From Limnohabitans sp. Rim47 (GTDB taxonomy: Bacteria; Pseudomonadota; Gammaproteobacteria; Burkholderiales; Burkholderiaceae_C), in contig NZ_FBYA01000009.1 of assembly GCF_001517545.1 (NCBI RefSeq), positions 1-6,852 of the forward strand: a stretch of 6,852 nt of DNA, given 5' to 3'. The notes beneath the pieces are model-generated. The model did not search any database, was not told the origin of the DNA, and worked only from the letters and a program-made list of their open reading frames with translations. The position numbers and the translations under genes are program-made. Each line of letters starts with the position of its first letter. Within the stretch, counting starts at the first letter, position 1. Shown in pieces: positions 1 to 6,700 of the stretch.

Positions 1-791
1 AGGTTCGAATCCCCGCTGATGCTCAAAGCGGTGAGGCCGGTGAACGCACCATCAACATCCGCTGCACCAGTGATGGTCAACGCATTGCCGCCACCGGCCA
101 GCGTGCTTTGCGTGTTCACTGTTGAGGCGGTCAAGGTACGGTCGCCGCCGCTCAAAGTCACCGCACCAGCGTAAGTCTGCATGCCCGTGGTCGTGACATT
201 CGCGCCAATGTTCGCAGTTCCCGACACGCTCAGGTTGGTGATGCCTGTGAAAGCACCGTCAATGTCGGCCGCACCCGTGATGGTCAACGCATTGCCGCCA
301 CCGGCCAGCATGCTTTGCGTGTTCACTGTCGAGGCGGTCAAGGTTCGGTCGCCACCGCTCAGCGTCACGGCACCGGTGTAGGTTTGCGAGCCACTGGTCG
401 TGACGTTCGCGCCAATGTTGGCAGTGCCCGACACGCTCAAGTTCGTAATACCGCTCAAGGCGCCTTCAATGTCAACGGCACCGGCGATGGTCAAAGCATT
501 GCCGCCACCGGCCAACGTGCTTTGCGTGTTCACTTTCGAGGCGGTCAAGGTACGGTCGCCACCGCTTAGAGTCACGGCACCTGCGTAAGTCTGCGTGCCC
601 GTGGTCGTGACGTTCGCACCGATGTTGGCAGTGCCCGACACGCTCAAGTTTGTAATACCGCTGAATGCGCCGTCGATATCGGCTGCACCCGTGATCATCA
701 ACGCATTACCGCCACCGGCCAGCGTGCTTTGCGTGTTGATGGTGGAACCGGTCAACGACGTTTCTGCCGCCAAAGTGACCGCACCCTGGTA
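1..791 (-). repeat. Second 69-residue repeat array, cut by the window edge
   Basis: Units begin at 791 (204 bp), 587 and 380 (207 bp each), and a fourth starting at 173 runs off the left edge. The first unit is one codon short, exactly as in the main array, because GGDRTLTAS is replaced by AAETSLTGS. The four subtypes follow the same order as the first four units of the main array. The true copy number of this array cannot be seen. Confidence 0.93.
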
Positions 792-3700
792 GGTTTGCGT
801 GCCACTCGTCGTGATGCTGCGGGCCAAGGTGGACAAGCCTGTCACCGTCAAGGCCGATGTACCGGCCCCGCGTGTGATGCTGCTGCCACTGGCCATGCTC
901 AAGCTGGCCACCGTCTGTGTGGCGCGCAGGTCCCAGATGCTGCGGGCCAAGGTGGACAAGCCTGTCACCGTCAAGGCCGATGTACCGGCCCCGCGTGTGA
1001 TGCTGCTGCCACTGGCCATGCTCAAGCTGGCCACCGTCTGTGTGGCGCGCAGGTCCCACACCGAGGTGCCAGTCAGGCTGACATCAGTCGCACTGTTCAG
1101 CGCACCCGTCAACACCAAGGTGCCCGCTTCAATCGCTGTGCCACCTGTGTAGGTGTTGGTCGCGCTCAAGGTCAGGGTGCCGTTGCCTTTCTTCACCAAC
1201 GACCCGGCGCCACTGATCTCGCCCGAAATCCTTGAGTCATTACTTGTCGAGTTCACAGCGAGCTCGTAAGTCGAGGCATTGAACGCCAGTGCCACAGATG
1301 GCAGGGATACTTCACTGGCTTTCAGCTCGGCATTGGCCATGAGCGTAACGGCATCTGCATAGCTTTGCATACCATTGGTGGTGACATTTCCACCCAATCG
1401 GGTCGCGCCGGAATGCACTGTGACCGAGCCCAAAGCGCCACCAACTGCAGCACCCACCGAACCACCCAAAGTGATGTTCCCGCTGCCCGCTGTCAAGGCC
1501 ATGGTGTTGTACTCACCCGATTGCGAATTGACTGTACCACTCAGGACCACATTCGCACCCGAAACAGATTGACCGCTGCCGGTGGTGTCGATCACCAAAT
1601 TGTCTTTCAAGGCGAGGTTGCCATTGAATGTGATGGCCCCCCCCGCAGATTGGTAAGTGCTGTTGGTTTCAATGCCGCTGGTCGCGGTGTAAGTCTGCGT
1701 GCCTGATGCGCCCGTACGAACATCGTGCAAGGCGATGTTTGCAGCATTGACCGTGAGTGAAGTCAATGCAGTGCCTGCACCCGCGGCATCGCTCAAGACC
1801 ACATTGCCCATGCCCGCATTCAGAGTCAGTGCATGGGCGCCATTCACGGTACCCGCGATCAAAATGTTGCCTGCACCCGAGCCGGTACCCACGTTCAAGG
1901 CTTGGTTCAACACCAAGGCATCATTGAAACTGACTGCGCTGTTACTGGTGATCAAGGTGGTTGCGGCAGACACCGTGACGGCACCGCCGTAGGTTTGCGT
2001 TCCGCTGGTAGTTACATTTGCGCCAATGTTCGAAACGCCGCTGATGCTCAAATTCGTAATGCCACTGAATTCACCATCGATATCAGCGCCACCGGCGATG
2101 GTCAGCGCATTGCCGCCACCGGCCAGCGTGCTTTGCGTGTTCACTGTCGCGGCGGTCAAGGTGTGATCGCCGCCGCTCAAAGTCACCGCATCAGCGTAAG
2201 TCTGCATGCCCGTGGTCGTGACATTCGCGCCAATGTTCGCAGTTCCCGACACACTCAGGTTGGTGAGGCCAGTGAAAGCACCGTCAATGTTGGCCGCACC
2301 CGTGATCGTCAGTGCGTTGCCACCACCCGCCAAAGTGCTTTGGGTATTGATGCTGGTGCCTGTCAAGGTGCGGTCGCCACCGCTCAGCGTCACGGCACCG
2401 GTGTAGGTTTGCGTACCGCTGGTCGTGATGTTCGCGCCAATGTTCGAAGTGCCCGACACGCTCAGGTTGGTGAGGCCAGTGAATGCGCCGTCGATATCGG
2501 CTGCACCCGTGATCGTTAAGGCGTTGCCACCACCCGCCAAAGTGCTTTGGGTATTGATGCTGATCCCTGTCAAAGTGCGGTCGCCACCGCTCAGCGTCAC
2601 GGCACCGGTGTAGGTTTGCGAGCCACTGGTCGTGACGTTCGCGCCAATGTTCGAAGTGCCTGACACGCTCAGGTTGGTGAGGCCAGTGAAAGCACCGTCA
2701 ATGTTGGTCGCACCCGTGATCGTCAGTGCGTTGCCACCACCCGCCAAAGTGCTTTGGGTATTGATGCTGGTGCCTGTCAAGGTGCGGTCGCCACCGCTCA
2801 GCGTCACGGCACCGGTGTAGGTTTGCGAGCCACTGGTCGTGACGTTCGCGCCAATGTTCGAAGTGCCTGACACGCTCAGGTTGGTGAGGCCAGTGAATGC
2901 GCCGTCGATATCGACCGCACCCGTGATCGTTAAGGCGTTGCCACCACCCGCCAAAGTACTTTGGGTATTGATGCTGGTGCCTGTCAAAGTACGGTCACCA
3001 CCGCTCAGCGTCACGACACCGGTGTAGGTTTGCGTGCCAATGGTCGTTATGTTCGCGACAATGTTCGAAGTGCCCGACACGCTCAGGTTGGTGAGGCCAG
3101 TGAATGCGCCGTCGATATCGGCTGCACCCGTGATCGTTAAGGCGTTGCCACCACCCGCCAAAGTGCTTTGGGTATTGATGCTGGTGCCTGTCAAGGTGCG
3201 GTCGCCACCGCTCAATGTCACGGCACCAGCGTAAGTCTGCGCGCCTGTGGTGGTGACGTTGGCACCAAGGTTCGAATCCCCGCTGATGCTCAAAGCGGTG
3301 AGGCCGGTGAACGCACCATTAACATCCGCTGCACCAGTGATGCTCAGCGCGTTGCCGCCACCGGCCAACGTGCTTTGCGTGTTCACTGTCGAGGCGGTCA
3401 AGGTACGGTCGCCGCCGCTCAAAGTCACAGCGCCACCATAGGTCTGCGTGCCTGTGGTAGTGACGTTGGCACCAAGGTTCGAATCCCCGCTGATGCTCAA
3501 AGCGGTAAGGCCGGTGAACGCACCATCAACATCCACTGCACCAGTGATGGTCAACGCATTGCCGCCACCATCCAGCGTGCTTTGCGTATTGATGGTAGAG
3601 CCAATCAAAGTCCGGTCGCCGCCGCTCAAAGTCACAGCGCTGCCATAAGTCTGCATGCCCGTGGTCGTGACATTCGCGCCAATGTTCGCAGTTCCCGACA

Positions 3701-6700
3701 CGCTCAGGTTGGTGATGCCTGTGAAAGCACCGTCAATGTCGGCCGCACCGGTGATGGTCAACGCATTGCCGCCACCGGCCAGCATGCTTTGCGTGTTGAT
3801 GATGGATCCGCTCAATGTGCGGTCGCCACCGCTCAAGGTCACAGCGTCACCATAGGTCTGCGTTCCCGTGGTCGTGACGTTCGCGCCAATGTTGGCAGTG
3901 CCCGACACGCTCAAGTTCGTAATACCGCTCAAGGCGCCATCGATGTCGGCCGCACCGGTGATGGTCAACGCATTACCGCCACCGGCCAACGTGCTTTGCG
4001 TGTTCACTGTCGAGGCGGTCAAGGTACGGTCGCCACCGCTTAGAGTCACGGCACCTGCGTAAGTCTGCATGCCCGTGGTCGTGACGTTCGCACCGATGTT
4101 GGCAGTGCCCGACACACTCAGGTTGGTGATGCCTGTGAATGCGCCGTCGATATCGGCTGCACCCGTGATCGTTAAGGCGTTGCCGCCACCGGCCAGCGTG
4201 CTTTGCGTGTTGATGGTGGAACCGGTCAACGACGTTTCTGCCGCCAAAGTGACCGCACCATGGTAGGTTTGCGTGCCACTCGTCGTGATGCTGCGGGCCA
4301 AGGTGGACAAGCCTGTCACCGTCAAGGCCGATGTACCGGCCCCGCGTGTGATGCTGCTGCCACTGGCCATGCTCAAGCTGGCCACCGTCTGTGTGGCGCG
4401 CAGGTCCCAGATGCTGCGGGCCAAGGTGGACAAGCCTGTCACCGTCAAGGCCGATGTACCGGCCCCGCGTGTGATGCTGCTGCCACTGGCCATGCTCAAG
4501 CTGGCCACCGTCTGTGTGGCGCGCAGGTCCCACACCGAGGTGCCAGTCAGGCTGACATCGGTCGCACTGTTCAGCGCACCCGTCAACACCAAGGTTCCCG
4601 CTTCAATCGCTGTGCCACCTGTGTAGGTGTTGGTCGCGCTCAGGGTCAGGGTGCCGGCCCCGGTTTTGCTCAAGCCACCGGTGCCACTGACCACCATGCC
4701 TACCTCGCGGGAGCCGGCGGTGTTCAGTGTGAGCGTGTTGCTGCCCAACAGCACAGAACCAGTAAGGTTGCTTGCCGACGACAGGTTGTTGAGGGCGACC
4801 CCTGCAGACGCGCCAGAAATATCCAGCACAGCGCCGTTGCTGCCCGAAACGTGCACTGCGCCTGACGCGACGATGCTGCCTGCACCCTTTATTTTCAAGG
4901 TCGCACCCCCGGTGATGTCGGTGTTGCCGGTGTAAGTGTTAACGCCACTCAGGGTCAGCGTACCGCCTGAAACTTCCAGACCACCACTGCCAGAACCGCC
5001 GCTGATCACGCCCGAAAACTCGTCGCCCGCCAGGCCCGCAGTGACCTTCAATCGCTGGTCCGCCCCGACCACCACATCACCCGCACCCGCCAACGACTGG
5101 AGGGTGGTGGTGCCAGCCGAAGGTGTGCCGGCGTTCAACACCGCGCCAGCACTCACATGCACTTTGGCAGCGGTCTCCAGCGCTTGTCCCGCGCTGTGGT
5201 TGGCCACCAAGGTGCCCGCTTCGATGCTCACCAAGCCCGTCAAAGTGTTACCGCCTGTTAAGGTCAATGCACCGCTACCCACTTTGCGCAATGCGCCCGC
5301 ACCACTGATCACGCCTGAGATGGTTTGGTTGTTGGTGTCGCCTGTAGTCAGCGTCACCCCACTGCCCAACACAATGCCACCTGCCCCGCTAAGCGACGCA
5401 ATGGTGTCCGTTGCTTCTGCGTGGTACGTTGCACCAGAAGCCACCACGACATCTGTGATATCGGCCAAGGTACCCGTGACCTTCAAGATGCCGGCATTGA
5501 CTTGGGTATCACCCGCGTAGGTATTAGCGGCGCTCAGGGTCAGCGTGCCACTTCCCACCTTGCTCAACGTGCCCGTTCCACTGATCACGCCTGAGATGGT
5601 TTGGTTATTGACATCGCCTGTGATCAGCGTCACCCCAGTGGCAAGCGCCACCGCGCCAGCACCGCTCAAAGACTGAATGGTGTCACTGGCTTGCACCCTA
5701 TAACTGGCAGCCGAAGCCACCACCACATCGGTGCTATCAGCCAATGTGCCCGTGACCTTCAAGGTGCCTGCATTGACGTTGGTGTCACCCGAGTAAGTGT
5801 TGGCACCCGACAGCGTCAATGTGCCGGAACCAAGTTTTGTCATCGTCACGCCCGAGCCTGAAAGGCCGGCGGCAAAAGTCACGGCTTGACCGTTGGTGTC
5901 GATCTTGATCGTTTGGCTGACCGCGTTAGAAATACGCGCCGAATAGTCCACCTGGTTATCGGTGCTGTATTGCAGTGCGCCGCCGTCAAATTGAATTGAG
6001 CCTGTGCTGTTACTGCCCAAAGCGTTGGCATTCCCCACATTCAACAAGCCTGCTGCCAGCGAGGTGCTGCCCATGAAGTTGCTGTTATTGCCCGTCAACG
6101 TGGCAGTGGCCGAACCACTTTGTTGCAAGGCACCTGCGCCAGAGATGACGTTGGCCACAGTGAAATCGTTGCTGCGATTCAGGGTCAGTTTGCCCCCGCT
6201 ATCGATCACGATGTTGCTGGCCTCCGCCAAAGCACCGGTTGTGCCGTTGCCCAATTGGAGTGTGCCGCCAGCCACAGTCAAACTCCCGGTGTGGGTGTTT
6301 GTGCCAGTCAGCACCAACGAGCCAGAGCCCGACTTGGTCAAGCCGGCAGAGCCTGCGATCACGCCGGCATAGTTCACGCTGACACTGGCGTCGGTGCTGA
6401 ACTTGCTGTTGGCAGTCACTGTGATGCCACGCAGGGCCGACAGGGTCATGTCGGCAGTGGCCTGCAAGGTGCCCCCATTCAGCGTGATGTTGTTGGCGAT
6501 GACTGCTCCGGGCACAGCACCCAAATTGCGATCAGCAGACACCTGCAACACACCACCACTGAGGGTGGTGCCGCCCTCGTAGGCGTTGGCGGCATGGCTC
6601 AACACCAAAATGCCACCACTTGTTTTGGTCAAACGGCCTGTGCCTGAAATGGCACCTGTGACTGTCAGCGTGTCGCCTTGGGCAATGTCAAACGTGCTGT

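Larger units (their letters stand above)
1..1182 (-). repeat. Large internal duplication, C-terminal-side copy
   Basis: This is the partner of 3475-4656. Similarity begins sharply at plus position 1182, inside PATR 9, and continues to the left window edge. The offset is 1,158 codons, so the frame is kept. Which copy is the source cannot be decided from the sequence. Confidence 0.88.

Noticed and set aside
1183..1991. Possible intergenic region between two adhesin genes
   Set aside because: The frame stays open across it in the same register, with beta-strand repeats and a PATR, so it is a spacer inside one protein.
3168..4043. 291-residue plus-strand open frame, and similar long plus-strand frames (for example 1833-2519, 4203-4865)
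   Set aside because: They lie antisense in the same codon register as the minus-strand gene, and their repeats merely mirror its 207-bp period. The translations (RALRVHCRGGQGTVA and the like) have no secretion or folding logic and are broken by stops, whereas the minus frame is open throughout.
1..4265. Regularly spaced repeats considered as a CRISPR array or satellite DNA
   Set aside because: The repeats are 207 bp with no short-repeat/unique-spacer pattern, are in frame throughout, and encode a coherent protein repeat.
181..4266. Series of 62-66-residue plus-strand frames beginning MPVVVTFAPM or MVVTFAPM
   Set aside because: They recur once per 207-bp repeat because every repeat carries the same antisense start and stop. 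They are shadows of the 69-residue coding repeats, not a family of small genes.
706..4533. Minus-strand frames starting MGPARHTDGG (706-1059 and 3973-4533)
   Set aside because: They lie in a different minus-strand register, out of frame with the giant ORF, over the 41-residue repeats. The in-frame reading (WDLRATQTVASLS) is the coherent beta-strand one.
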